Positions 35,738 to 44,190 of a stretch of DNA of 64,000 bases are shown in pieces; the stretch's first letter is position 1, and each line of letters begins with the position of its first letter. This DNA is from DASQZK01 sp963732905 (GTDB lineage Bacteria > Bacteroidota > Bacteroidia > Bacteroidales > GCA-2748055): positions 434,001 to 498,000 of the forward strand of contig CAVTBM010000004.1 in the NCBI GenBank assembly GCA_963732905.1, in the 5' to 3' direction. The notes below the pieces were generated by a model. It was not told the origin of the DNA and ran no database searches. It saw only the letters and a program-made list of their open reading frames with translations. The translations under genes were made by a program, and so were the position numbers.

Positions 35738-37261
35738 ATGCTCAACATATTTAGCTGGTTTAAGCGAAAGGTGGTCCTGCTCTTTTCAGTCGGATTCCTT
35801 TTTGCCATCCTTCTTCTTTTTTCCGGGAATAAAGCCATTGAGGCCACCGGCACTGACGATTTCTGTCAGTCCTGTCATAACGTTCACCCACAGGCTTCTG
35901 TGAGCTGGAAACGTTCAACCCATTATGATAATAAACGGGGTATTGTGGTTCACTGTGTTGAATGTCATCTCCCGCCTTCAGGACTTCCAAAGCTGACCCA
36001 TAAAGTCAGTACCGGTCTCAGGGACATCTATGGCACCCTTTTTTCTGATCCGGAATCCATCAACTGGGAGGAAAAGTCCCGACCTGAATATGCCGTCCAC
36101 CATACTTTTGAGTCCTCATGTATCCGTTGTCATAAAAATCTTTATCCGTTGGGTCTCAATGAGATGGGACAGGAGGCGCATCTTTATTACGAAAACAATC
36201 GCCAGAAGCTGAACTGCCTGAACTGCCATATCGGTGTGGGGCATTACTCAGAAAACACCATCCATGCACGGAATGTGGCTTTCGGAAAGGGCGGACCGAC
36301 AACCGATACGATTTATACTGAATCTGCCACGGTGCAAACCTTCGAAAATTTCACCGAGCATCTCCCCGGGACAGGCATCAGCTTTGAGATGATCGCTGTG
36401 CCCGCTGGTACCTTCATGATGGGAAGCCCCGAAAGCGAACGTATGCGGGATGCCGATGAAGGACCGGGGCATGAGGTGCAGGTGGGACCGTTTTTTATGT
36501 CTGAACTGGAGGTGACCTGGGACGAATACCTGGCCTTCTTTAGTGAGACCGGCGGTGAAGGGCGAATGAGCGAAAAAGAACAGGCGGAGAAATCCGTCGA
36601 CGGTATTTCCGGTCCCACGCCGCCCTGGGGCGCCCCCGACCAGGGATGGGGCAAAGGACAACGGCCGGCCATCACCATGAGTTTTTACGCTGCTACAGTA
36701 TATTGCCAATGGCTCAGCCTGAAAACAAATAAATCATACCGCTTGCCTACAGAGGCAGAATGGGAGTATGCGGCGAGGGCTGGAATGCCCGATCCGTATT
36801 TTTTCCCAGGTGATGCAAAGAAGTACACTTCTGAAGGTTTTGGCCGCAAAATTTTTGGCCCCGACACCACCGTGATCAGCCGCTACGCCGTTTACAAGGA
36901 AAACAGCCACGGAAAGACGCAACTACCTGAATTCGTGCTACCTAATCCCTTCGGACTGAAAAATATGCCAGGCAATGTGGCTGAGTTCTGCAGCGATGTC
37001 TACCGCCCGGATTACCAATCAAAGGATGTCGGCAGTGCCACCGTGGAAGAACATGTCGTCAGGGGAGGATCGTTCAAAAGTGATGCAAAGGATTTACGAT
37101 GTGCCGCACGTGATTTCACGCATACAGCAGAATGGCTGAAGACTGATCCACAAATGCCTAAAAGCAAATGGTGGTATTCCGACCAGGTCCATGTCGGATT
37201 CAGGGTGGTGTGTGACCCGGACCAGGCCATTTTGGCCCCTATGAAAGAAATTAACTTCTAA
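35738..37261 (+). CDS. NrfH/NapC-like tetraheme cytochrome c fused to a SUMF1 (formylglycine-generating enzyme fold) domain
   Basis: A 507-residue protein. An N-terminal span (VVLLFSVGFLFAILLLFS) anchors it. Four CxxCH heme sites follow at residues 43-47, 73-77, 128-132 and 160-164, the layout of NapC/NirT/NrfH quinol-oxidising cytochromes. From about 217 to the end there is an FGE-sulfatase/SUMF1 domain: FEMIAVPAGTFMMGSPESER, EVTWDEYLAFFSETG, YRLPTEAEWEYAARAG, NPFGLKNMPGNVAEFCSDVYR, HVVRGGSFKSDA and a final VGFRVVCDP. The heme part would take electrons from quinol in the membrane. The SUMF1 part could be enzymatic or a sugar/ligand-binding relic. It leads a unit with the oxidoreductase 16 bases downstream. 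Confidence 0.88.
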   Translation: MLNIFSWFKRKVVLLFSVGFLFAILLLFSGNKAIEATGTDDFCQSCHNVHPQASVSWKRSTHYDNKRGIVVHCVECHLPPSGLPKLTHKVSTGLRDIYGTLFSDPESINWEEKSRPEYAVHHTFESSCIRCHKNLYPLGLNEMGQEAHLYYENNRQKLNCLNCHIGVGHYSENTIHARNVAFGKGGPTTDTIYTESATVQTFENFTEHLPGTGISFEMIAVPAGTFMMGSPESERMRDADEGPGHEVQVGPFFMSELEVTWDEYLAFFSETGGEGRMSEKEQAEKSVDGISGPTPPWGAPDQGWGKGQRPAITMSFYAATVYCQWLSLKTNKSYRLPTEAEWEYAARAGMPDPYFFPGDAKKYTSEGFGRKIFGPDTTVISRYAVYKENSHGKTQLPEFVLPNPFGLKNMPGNVAEFCSDVYRPDYQSKDVGSATVEEHVVRGGSFKSDAKDLRCAARDFTHTAEWLKTDPQMPKSKWWYSDQVHVGFRVVCDPDQAILAPMKEINF

Positions 37262-37277
37262 CCAAATATCTATCAGC

Positions 37278-38633
37278 ATGAAAAAAGAAACCAAATCTCT
37301 AAGCCGGAGGCAGTTTTTTGGCAATGCCGCGGCTATCGGCGCATTCGGTGCTTTGGGCATGGGATATGTCCTCAATTCCTGCACAGGGAAAAAAGAATCG
37401 GTGCCCCCAGGCATGCCTCCTCTCCTTGACGAGGCCCCGGAGGGTAAACCCCTCAAGGCGGGACTCATCGGTTGCGGCGGTCGCGGTACCGGAGCCGCGC
37501 TGAACTTCCTCTCCGCTGGTACGGGACTGACCATCGGCGCAATGGCTGATTTGTTCGAAGACCGCATAGCCGGATGCCGCGATGAACTCAAGAAAAAGGC
37601 CGGTGCAGAAGTACCCGATGACAAAGTGTTCCTGGGATTTGATGCATACAAAAAAGTACTCGATGCCGATGTCGACCTCGTCATCCTGGCTACTCCTCCC
37701 TATTTCCGCCCCGAGATGTTCAACGCTGCCGTCGATGCCCGCAAACACGTGTTTATGGAAAAACCCGTCGCTGTCGACCCTGTCGGCGCACGCTCCATCA
37801 TGGCCGCAGCAAAAAAAGCCGAAACTGCCGGCCTTTGCGTAGTAACCGGCACCCAGAGACGGCACCAGCGCGATTACCTTGAAGTTTATAAACGCATCTT
37901 TAACGGAGCCATCGGGGAAATCACCTCGGCCGAATGCTACTGGAACCAGGGCAAACTTTGGCACCGTGAATGGAACCCGGCATGGTCCGAGATGGAATTC
38001 ATGATCCGGGACTGGGTGAACTGGTGCTGGCTTTCCGGGGACCACATCGTGGAACAGCATGTCCATAACATTGATGTCATCAACTGGTTCACCGGCAAAT
38101 TCCCGGTGAAAGCTGTCGGCTTCGGATCAAGACAACGTCGTATCACCGGTGACCAATACGATAACTTCAGTGTTGACTTCGAATACGAAAACGGGATGCA
38201 TGTACACAGCATGTGCCGCCAGATCAACGACTGCGCCAACAATGTCTCGGAACGTGTCCAAGGTACCAAAGGCTTTTCCAACTGCCAGAACACCATCTAC
38301 AATCCCGATGGAAGCGTTCAATGGTCCTATGAATATCCAAAGGATGAAAACGGCCAGCCGACCAATAAGGTGGCAATCAGCCCTTACGTCCAGGAGCATA
38401 TCCACCTGGTGACCGCCATCCGTACCAATACGCCGGTGAACCAGGCTGAGACTACAGCAAAATCAACCCTATCGGGCATTATGGGCCGTATTTCCGCCTA
38501 TACCGGTAAGGAAGTGACATGGGATGAAATGATGGCATCCGATCTCCGCCTTGGCCCGAAGAAAATTGAACTCGGGAAAGTAGAGATGGAGTTTAAAGTC
38601 CCCGTCCCGGGTACTTCTCCCGTGAATGCATAA
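37278..38633 (+). CDS. Tat-exported Gfo/Idh/MocA family oxidoreductase
   Basis: A 451-residue protein. The N-terminus MKKETKSLSRRQFFGNAAAIGAFGALGMGYVLNSC has the twin-Arg motif SRRQFF, a hydrophobic core and a lipobox-like NSC, so it is exported folded, with cofactor, and may be lipidated. The Rossmann domain starts KAGLIGCGGRGTGAALNFL. The family Lys lies in HVFMEKPVAVDP, and YWNQGKLWHREWNPAW and DHIVEQHVHNIDVINWF are catalytic-face segments. Such enzymes oxidise or epimerise sugars and glycosides with tightly bound NAD(P). Position after the tetraheme/SUMF1 gene suggests that electrons from sugar oxidation reach the quinone pool or an acceptor, which is an inference. Confidence 0.9.
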   Translation: MKKETKSLSRRQFFGNAAAIGAFGALGMGYVLNSCTGKKESVPPGMPPLLDEAPEGKPLKAGLIGCGGRGTGAALNFLSAGTGLTIGAMADLFEDRIAGCRDELKKKAGAEVPDDKVFLGFDAYKKVLDADVDLVILATPPYFRPEMFNAAVDARKHVFMEKPVAVDPVGARSIMAAAKKAETAGLCVVTGTQRRHQRDYLEVYKRIFNGAIGEITSAECYWNQGKLWHREWNPAWSEMEFMIRDWVNWCWLSGDHIVEQHVHNIDVINWFTGKFPVKAVGFGSRQRRITGDQYDNFSVDFEYENGMHVHSMCRQINDCANNVSERVQGTKGFSNCQNTIYNPDGSVQWSYEYPKDENGQPTNKVAISPYVQEHIHLVTAIRTNTPVNQAETTAKSTLSGIMGRISAYTGKEVTWDEMMASDLRLGPKKIELGKVEMEFKVPVPGTSPVNA

Positions 38634-38666
38634 TATTCCGATAACAGAGTTTGAGAATCAGTATAT

Positions 38667-38704
38667 TTTTATGGAAGCGCATCATAAAACGCGCTTCCAT
38701 AAAA
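38667..38704. terminator. Bidirectional rho-independent terminator
   Basis: TTTTATGGAAGCGC at 38667-38680 pairs perfectly with GCGCTTCCATAAAA at 38691-38704 (14-bp stem, 10-base loop). The ends are A/T-rich, and TTTT continues downstream on the plus strand. It sits between convergent genes ending at 38633 and 38734. Confidence 0.85.
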
Positions 38705-38733
38705 TTTTAACACTGAAAATTTTCACATACAAC

Positions 38734-39657
38734 TCAGACAAACTGGTCTGATTTCCGGTAAGCATCAATCACAGCCTGTTCGCCCTCTTTGCCTTTTTTC
38801 GAATTGCCGTGCTCCATGCCAAGGATCAGATCCTTGCTTTTGCCGTGGATATGGCCGAAAACGTTCAGATAATTGATCTCGCCGGTGGTGGGTTCATTCC
38901 GGCCCGGATTGTCACCGATCTGGAAATAGCCAATCTCATCCCATGACCGGTCAATATTGGGGATCAGGTTTCCTTCCTGACGTTGCATGTGGTAAATATC
39001 ATAGAGCATCTTACATGAAGGGCTGTTAACCGCACGGCAAACATCATATGCCTGCGAGGACTTCTTCAGGAAAAGGCCCGGGTGATCCATATAATTCAAG
39101 GCTTCCAGCACCATCACCAGCCCGTGGGGTTCAAGGATTTCCGAAGCCCTGCGAAGGGCTTCCACGATGTTGGCCGTCTGATAATCGTGCTCCTGCCGCA
39201 GGTCAACAAAACCTGGCACAACCGTCATCCAGGTGGCATTCACCCGCTTTGCCACCTCCACCGACTCCCGGATCTCTCTCAGGAACTCATCAACGCTTTC
39301 TTTTTTGCCTGTGGTCAGGCTGGGCTCGGTCCAATGAATGGTATGGGCCACAAAGACACCCATCTTCATGTCCAGTTTTGCCATCGTCAACCCGATTCTC
39401 TCCTGGTCCTGCACACTGCGACCCTTCATCCCGTTGTCTTCCATAGCCCGGAAACCGGCATCGTACATAAATTTCAGCTGATCGTTCAAATCCTCTCCAG
39501 CCGAAGCTTTGAACATCCCGAAATGTGGTGCATAAAGCAGGTTGAACGTCCCGCCTTCTGAAGGCGCAGCGGAAGCAGCAAAAGACTTGGCCGGACTGAT
39601 AAAAGCCGCTGTGCCGGCAGCCAGGGCAGTATTCTTCAGAAATACTCTTCTTTCCAT
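38734..39657 (-). CDS. Tat-type hydroxypyruvate-isomerase-like TIM-barrel protein
   Basis: A 307-residue protein of the xylose isomerase-like TIM barrel family. The N-terminus MERRVFLKNTALAAGTAAFISPAKSFAASA carries the (E)RRVFLK twin-Arg type signal. The barrel shows the metal site residues in VMVLEALNY, MLYDIYHMQ and LGMEHGNS, with HIHGKS nearby, as in the Hyi family. It should interconvert a small sugar or keto acid in the periplasm. The start at 39657 is preferred over the ATG at 39855, which would put 66 residues before the signal. It converges on the Gfo/Idh/MocA gene and probably belongs to the same sugar pathway. Confidence 0.85.
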   Translation of the reverse strand: MERRVFLKNTALAAGTAAFISPAKSFAASAAPSEGGTFNLLYAPHFGMFKASAGEDLNDQLKFMYDAGFRAMEDNGMKGRSVQDQERIGLTMAKLDMKMGVFVAHTIHWTEPSLTTGKKESVDEFLREIRESVEVAKRVNATWMTVVPGFVDLRQEHDYQTANIVEALRRASEILEPHGLVMVLEALNYMDHPGLFLKKSSQAYDVCRAVNSPSCKMLYDIYHMQRQEGNLIPNIDRSWDEIGYFQIGDNPGRNEPTTGEINYLNVFGHIHGKSKDLILGMEHGNSKKGKEGEQAVIDAYRKSDQFV

Positions 39658-40043
39658 AATGGGTAGTTTAAAGGTTTGATCTGATGAAAGGTCTTGTGAA
39701 GGAAAATCACCACCTGGCACCGTTTCCGAATTTAGAGAATTAATCCTGAATTTGCAATTCCGGAAATCCAAAAACGCTGAATATACATCGAATTCAAGGC
39801 GGTGGGGAAACAAACCGACAATCGTAAAACTGTATGGCAAAATCCCTGGAATCATCCTGGCATTGTCAGAGCAATAGTAACCGGCCCGCTTCTGCAGCCT
39901 GTTTTCAAGAAAATCAAAACGTTTTTAAACGATCAGATTCTAATTTTCAGATCGTGAACTCTGTTACTAAGTTGTTCATATTCTTTTTTACCTAAAGATT
40001 TATTTTTGACATTCTTTTCTATATTTGCAGAAGGAGGATGCTT
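39658..40043. other. Divergent gene-free region
   Basis: About 385 bases between the divergent TIM-barrel and YkvA-like genes. Plus-strand TAnnTTTG matches are TATTTTTG at 40001-40008 and TATATTTG at 40020-40027. The first leaves room for the ribosome site at 40032-40037. No leftward promoter is clear. Confidence 0.4.
40032..40037 (+). promoter_or_regulatory. Strong Shine-Dalgarno sequence for the YkvA-like gene
   Basis: AGGAGG with six bases before the ATG at 40044. It decides the start: the in-frame ATG at 40038 abuts the site and cannot be read. A full anti-SD match is unusual in Bacteroidota, which mostly lack strong SD sequences. Confidence 0.65.
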
Positions 40044-40445
40044 ATGAATACGAGGGAAGAAAACTATTTCCAGGATTTTTGCCGGGATACAGAAGGGATA
40101 GAGAATGATCCTGTGAAGTTAGGATCACTGCTTCAGAATGTTAAAGCAATCATAGCACATAACACGATCAGACTCGGCCGGATTCTTGAACCCGTGCTGA
40201 TTTTTGTTCGCATGGTTAAAAGTTATGTCAATGGCACCTACAGGGACATCGCGCCGGGGCGGATATTGCTTATCGTTGCTGCGCTGGCTTATCTTGTATC
40301 TCCATTCGATGCCATTTTTGATTTTCTACCGGGAGGCTATGTAGATGACATCGCTGTTCTTACATGGCTTTTTACCTCTTTAAAAACTGAGATCGACGCC
40401 TACCTTGAGTGGGAAAAAGTCGCCGTGGTTGTAGAGGTTGAATAG
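40044..40445 (+). CDS. YkvA/DUF1232 family small protein
   Basis: A 133-residue protein. The central part YVNGTYRDIAPGRILLIVAALAYLVSPFDAIFDFLPGGYVDDIAVLTWLF is the DUF1232 signature (YkvA: short hydrophobic hairpin with SPFDxxPDxLPxxGxxDD). The ends are charged. Function of the family is unknown; some members affect membrane or stress phenotypes. The gene has its own promoter candidates and a strong ribosome site, and no operon partner. Confidence 0.85.
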   Translation: MNTREENYFQDFCRDTEGIENDPVKLGSLLQNVKAIIAHNTIRLGRILEPVLIFVRMVKSYVNGTYRDIAPGRILLIVAALAYLVSPFDAIFDFLPGGYVDDIAVLTWLFTSLKTEIDAYLEWEKVAVVVEVE

Positions 40446-40573
40446 AAGACCAGGTAAATCGGATTCGATTTTTATGTCAATTACAAGTCGGGCGATGGAT
40501 GAACCGGGGGCACGTCTTGATTAATTTCTGATGCCTTCCTGGGATTGTTATCATTATGGCCGACCGGTCAAAC

Positions 40574-42826
40574 CTATCCATCGACAAATACAAACTTTTC
40601 CCTGTTCATTTCCAGAAGGAAGCGTGAAGGCAGATGGAAAAAGGCATCATATGAAGACATGTAGCGGGGAAAGGTGATATAAAGTTCTTCCTTCGCACGG
40701 CTGCAGGCAACATAGAAAAGCCTGCGTTCTTCTTCCATATCTTCAATATTTACGGCCCTGTTGGAAGGGAACATGCCATCGAGCGCGTGGGGAATGAAGA
40801 CGGCATACCACTCCAGTCCTTTTGCTGAATGTACTGTTGAAAGAGTGATTTTCCCCTTTTCCTCTCCTTCGTCAATAAGTGGTGTACTCTGGTCGGCAAC
40901 ATGCCTGGAGGGCGGGTCGAGGGCAAAATCCGACAAAAAGCGGTCGAGATCTTTATATTTCCTGGAAAGATCCAATAAAACGTCGATATCCATCATCCTG
41001 TTCAGGTAATCGCCCTCACGGGCTTTGAGAAGGGGGGAATAATATTCACGTATAATTTCAATTTTTTGTGTCAGAGAATATTCTGGCTGACTGGCTTTGG
41101 CAAGCACTTTACCCAGGGGGAGTAGTTCATCGTAAAACTTCCTTTGGCTAAAACTTTCGAAGGAAAACGCATTTTCAGAATTCCTCAGAGCGTCGATCAC
41201 TCCTGAAGCAGTAATCTTTCCAACTCCGCCGATATATTTAAGAACACGGTGCCAGGCTACAGCATCAGACGGATTATAGGTAAGGCGGAGATAAGAAATG
41301 ATATCTTTGATATGCATACGCTCGTTAAACTTAAACCCGCCAACCACTACATAAGGGATTTTACGTTTGTTAAGCTCAAGCTGAATATACCGGTTATGCC
41401 AGTCGGCACGGTTTAAAACAGCCAGCTCACTTAACGGGATTCCTTGTTCAATCAATTCCATCATCCGGTCCACAATGAATACCGCTTCATCTTCCTCGCT
41501 ATATACCCGCCTGACAACCGGAAAAACCCGCCTTTCATTCCGGGTGAACAGGCGCTTCTTGTATCCAATGCGGGCATGGCTAATCACCTCATTGGTGAAA
41601 TCAAGGATCTTCTGGTTGCTGCGATAATTCTCCTCTATCCTGATCACTTCGCATTCCGGATAGGTCTCCGGGAATCGAAGTATATTTTCATAGTTGGCCC
41701 CCCTGAAAGCATAGATACTTTGTGCATCGTCCCCTACAACCATCACACGTCGGTGTCCTGCAGCAACTAAATCCACAATCTCTTTCTGAATCACATTGGT
41801 ATCCTGGAACTCATCAACCATGATGTAGGCATACCGGCGCTGCAGGATCTGGCGGAATGAAAGGTTATCGCGCAGGGCATCACGAAAGACTTCCATAAGG
41901 TCATCAAAGTCGAGAATCCTGCTCATCTTTTTGTACTTTGAATACCCTGAAAAAATCAATTCGAGATCACTTATGTAATCATTAAGTCCGCTGTAGTACT
42001 TCTTTATGACCTGTGAAATCGTTTCGCCCCTGTTCCGGGAAAAGGATATGATATCATATATGCGTCCCTTCTTGGGAAATTTCCGGTCTTTGGAACTGAA
42101 TTTCAGTTCCGTCCGAATCAGGTCGACTACGTCTTCAGAATCAGCTGAATCGATGATGGTAAAATTTGGCGGCAGACCTATCATATTGGCATATTTGCGC
42201 AGGATAAAAGAAGCAAATGAGTGGAATGTGCCCCCGGTTACTTTTCCTGCCGAAGCATCATGAAGGAGAATCTCCACACGGTTGAGCATCTCACGCGCGG
42301 CCTTTCGGGTAAAGGTAAGGAGAAGAATGGATTGTGCATCAACACCATTTTCTATCAGCCAGGATACGCGGTGGACAATGACGCGTGTTTTACCACTTCC
42401 GGCTCCGGCGATCACCAGAACGGGCTTGTCGGTTGTCATGACTGCAGCAAGCTGGGCCGTGTTTAGAGTTGTAGAGTAAGGAACATGATATTTTGAGAAA
42501 TCCGTCCGGCTCAGATCAATGATAACAGGCTTCCGTTTTTCAATGGCTGTAGTGATCTTTTGTAATTGAAGGATCTTTTCTTCAACACTCGGCGGCACCG
42601 TTATTTCCGATAGTTCCCCCGGCCTGGGCACCGGAAATTGTCCGTAATCCTCTCCCTCATCGTGCACTACAGGTGTCCGGGTCACATCCCCGATTTTACT
42701 CAGGAAGGCATTCAAAAGGTCTTCTTCAGGTGAAGAGCCGGCGTCCAGGTGTCCCTGATTCATTTCTGAATTTTCCTTTTCAAGGTCAATCTTCCGCTTC
42801 CCTTCTTTTTTCCTGAATAATCCCAT
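40574..42826 (-). CDS. UvrD/Rep/PcrA-like DNA helicase
   Basis: A 750-residue superfamily I 3'-5' helicase. The Walker A motif is VLVIAGAGSGKTRVIVHRVSWLIE near residue 140, then LLLTFTRKAAREML (Ia), YIMVDEFQDTNVIQKEIV (II), VVGDDAQSIYAFRGANYENILRFP (III), IEENYRSNQKIL (IV), ITLSTVHSAKGLEWYAVFIP (V) and EEERRLFYVACSRAKEELYITFP (VI). It has an N-terminal extension of ~110 residues, rich in charge, before the ATPase core. It should act in repair or replication-fork restart. The repeat arrays at 42.9 kb begin right upstream of it. Confidence 0.93.
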   Translation of the reverse strand: MGLFRKKEGKRKIDLEKENSEMNQGHLDAGSSPEEDLLNAFLSKIGDVTRTPVVHDEGEDYGQFPVPRPGELSEITVPPSVEEKILQLQKITTAIEKRKPVIIDLSRTDFSKYHVPYSTTLNTAQLAAVMTTDKPVLVIAGAGSGKTRVIVHRVSWLIENGVDAQSILLLTFTRKAAREMLNRVEILLHDASAGKVTGGTFHSFASFILRKYANMIGLPPNFTIIDSADSEDVVDLIRTELKFSSKDRKFPKKGRIYDIISFSRNRGETISQVIKKYYSGLNDYISDLELIFSGYSKYKKMSRILDFDDLMEVFRDALRDNLSFRQILQRRYAYIMVDEFQDTNVIQKEIVDLVAAGHRRVMVVGDDAQSIYAFRGANYENILRFPETYPECEVIRIEENYRSNQKILDFTNEVISHARIGYKKRLFTRNERRVFPVVRRVYSEEDEAVFIVDRMMELIEQGIPLSELAVLNRADWHNRYIQLELNKRKIPYVVVGGFKFNERMHIKDIISYLRLTYNPSDAVAWHRVLKYIGGVGKITASGVIDALRNSENAFSFESFSQRKFYDELLPLGKVLAKASQPEYSLTQKIEIIREYYSPLLKAREGDYLNRMMDIDVLLDLSRKYKDLDRFLSDFALDPPSRHVADQSTPLIDEGEEKGKITLSTVHSAKGLEWYAVFIPHALDGMFPSNRAVNIEDMEEERRLFYVACSRAKEELYITFPRYMSSYDAFFHLPSRFLLEMNREKFVFVDG

Positions 42827-42923
42827 GGCCTGTCTTTGATTAAAATCTGATCATCGCGAATACTGGAAATATAGAAAATACATGGGAGAATTACCACTAA
42901 TCGCATAAAGGATTTTCAGCTCA

Positions 42924-43098
42924 GCCACGAATACACGAATGGTTTGGATTGAAAGCCACGAATGTACGAATGGTAAATCAGGGATAGCCACGAATGCACG
43001 AATAGTTTGGACTGAAAGCCACGAATGAACGAATAGTTTGGCTTGAATGCCACGAATCTACGAAGGGATATCGGGGAAAGCCACGAATGCACGAATGG
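42924..43098 (+). repeat. Forward arm of a 19-bp repeat array (6 units)
   Basis: Six copies of a 19-mer near GCCACGAATGCACGAATGG start at 42924, 42955, 42987, 43018, 43049 and 43080. Spacing is 31-32 bases, three helical turns. The 12-13 base linkers fall in related types (TTTGGATTGAAA-like, TAAATCAGGGATA, ATATCGGGGAAA). Centres vary (GCA, TAC, GTA, CTA). Confidence 0.9.
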
Positions 43099-43200
43099 AA
43101 TTCGCAAGGAAATGTTATTCAGGCTTTCGTGGGAGTCAGTGAAATTTATTATTTGAGCCTGTGAAAATTTTGAACCATTAAAAAAAGCCATTGAAAAGAG
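43099..43200. other. Repeat-free centre between the inverted arms
   Basis: About 100 bases with no 19-mer unit. It separates the forward-oriented arm from the reverse-oriented arm and would be the loop of a very long hairpin. No gene or promoter is obvious. Confidence 0.5.
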
Positions 43201-43585
43201 CCATTCGTAGATTCGTGGCTCTCCTTGATCTGACATTCACGATTCGTGGCTTTCACTGATATTCCATTCGTGCACTCGTGTATTCGCGGCTTTCACTGGT
43301 ACAGTATTCGTGCATTCGTGGCATTCCTTGATTTACCATTCGTGCATTCGTGGCTTTCACTGATATCCCCTATTCGTGCATTCGTGGCATTCCTTGATTT
43401 ACCATTCGTGCATTCGTGGCTTTCACTGATATCCCCTATTCGTGCATTCGTGGCATTCCTTGATTTACCATTCGTGCATTCGTGGCTTTCACTGATATCC
43501 CCTATTCGTGCATTAGTGGCATTCCTTGATTTACCATTCGTGCATTCGTGGCTTTCACTGATATAATATTTCATGCGTTTGTGGC
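43201..43585 (-). repeat. Reverse arm of the 19-bp array, including a 66-bp higher-order tandem repeat
   Basis: Units of CCATTCGTGCATTCGTGGC (the reverse complement of the first arm) start at 43201, near 43231, 43264, 43304, 43336, 43370, 43402, 43436, 43468, 43502 and 43534, and a decayed copy ends at 43585. From 43304 the spacing alternates 32 and 34 bases because two linkers alternate (ATTCCTTGATTTA and TTTCACTGATATCCC). This makes a near-perfect 66-bp repeat in about four copies. The two linkers match, in reverse, the linker types of the forward arm. Confidence 0.9.
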
Positions 43586-43722
43586 ATTCAAACCAAACGA
43601 TTCGTGCATCCCCTCAACTCCCATTGGTGTCATCGCTTCCCGAAGGTTTTTAGTGCTCATGTGTCGATATTTTGGTCTTTTTCCTATTAAGGGTAAAAAG
43701 AGTAATCTAAAACAATTCAACC

Positions 43723-44097
43723 ATGACTGATTTAATCCTTAAAAAAGAATGCTACAATGTCGTTGGACTATGCATGGAAGTGCACAGTAACCTTGGTCCT
43801 GGCTTCCTGGAAGTCGTTTATAAGGACGCTCTTGAACACGAATTTATGCTCAACGGGACATCTTTCGAAAGGGAACGAATGTATGATGTGAAATACAAAG
43901 ACATAATACTACCGCACCATTTTTTTGCCGATTTTGTGGTTTATGAAAGGATAATCCTTGAAATAAAAGCAGTAAAGGCAATCCATGAAGAAGTCATTGC
44001 CAAAGCAATTAATTATCTCGCTGTTTCTGGTCTCAGACTGGCAATCATCGTAAATTTTGGAGAAGGAAAGCTTAACTACCAACGTATCGTACGATAA
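43723..44097 (+). CDS. GxxExxY family protein (PD-(D/E)XK nuclease-like fold)
   Basis: A 124-residue protein. The name-giving motif is in LGPGFLEVVYKDALEHEF (G-F-L-E-V-V-Y). The nuclease-fold core is HHFFADFVVYERIILEIKAVKAI, where the Asp in ADF and the Glu/Lys in EIK give the D...ExK layout of the PDDEXK_3 superfamily (PF13366). A catalytic His or Tyr could lie in HHFFADF. No nuclease activity has been established for the family that I can cite. The gene has no partner; instead it sits inside a repeat array that continues on both sides with the same spacing. The start is the ATG at 43723. Confidence 0.92.
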   Translation: MTDLILKKECYNVVGLCMEVHSNLGPGFLEVVYKDALEHEFMLNGTSFERERMYDVKYKDIILPHHFFADFVVYERIILEIKAVKAIHEEVIAKAINYLAVSGLRLAIIVNFGEGKLNYQRIVR

Positions 44098-44190
44098 AAA
44101 TAAAAAGTAGTGTCGCCATCATATACGCAGACAAATGTACGCTGTCTTTCATATCTATTCGCTCATGGTTTTCACAGGAACACTCTTACT

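Noticed and set aside
37299..38066. Open frame (minus) of 255 codons across the Gfo/Idh/MocA gene
   Set aside because: It is a codon-bias shadow of a well-supported gene on the other strand.
43246..43566. Open frame (plus) of 106 codons with repeated AFVAFLDLPFVHSWL units
   Set aside because: It only reads through the 66-bp non-coding repeat; the length is a multiple of three, so frames stay open on both strands.
43293..43574. Open frame (minus) with repeated SESHECTNGKSRNATNARIGDI units
   Set aside because: Same reason: complementary reading of the repeat array; no start signal and no protein-like composition.
42924..43585. CRISPR array
   Set aside because: Repeats are 19 bp with 12-15 bp linkers that themselves repeat, units are inverted half-way, and there are no cas genes.
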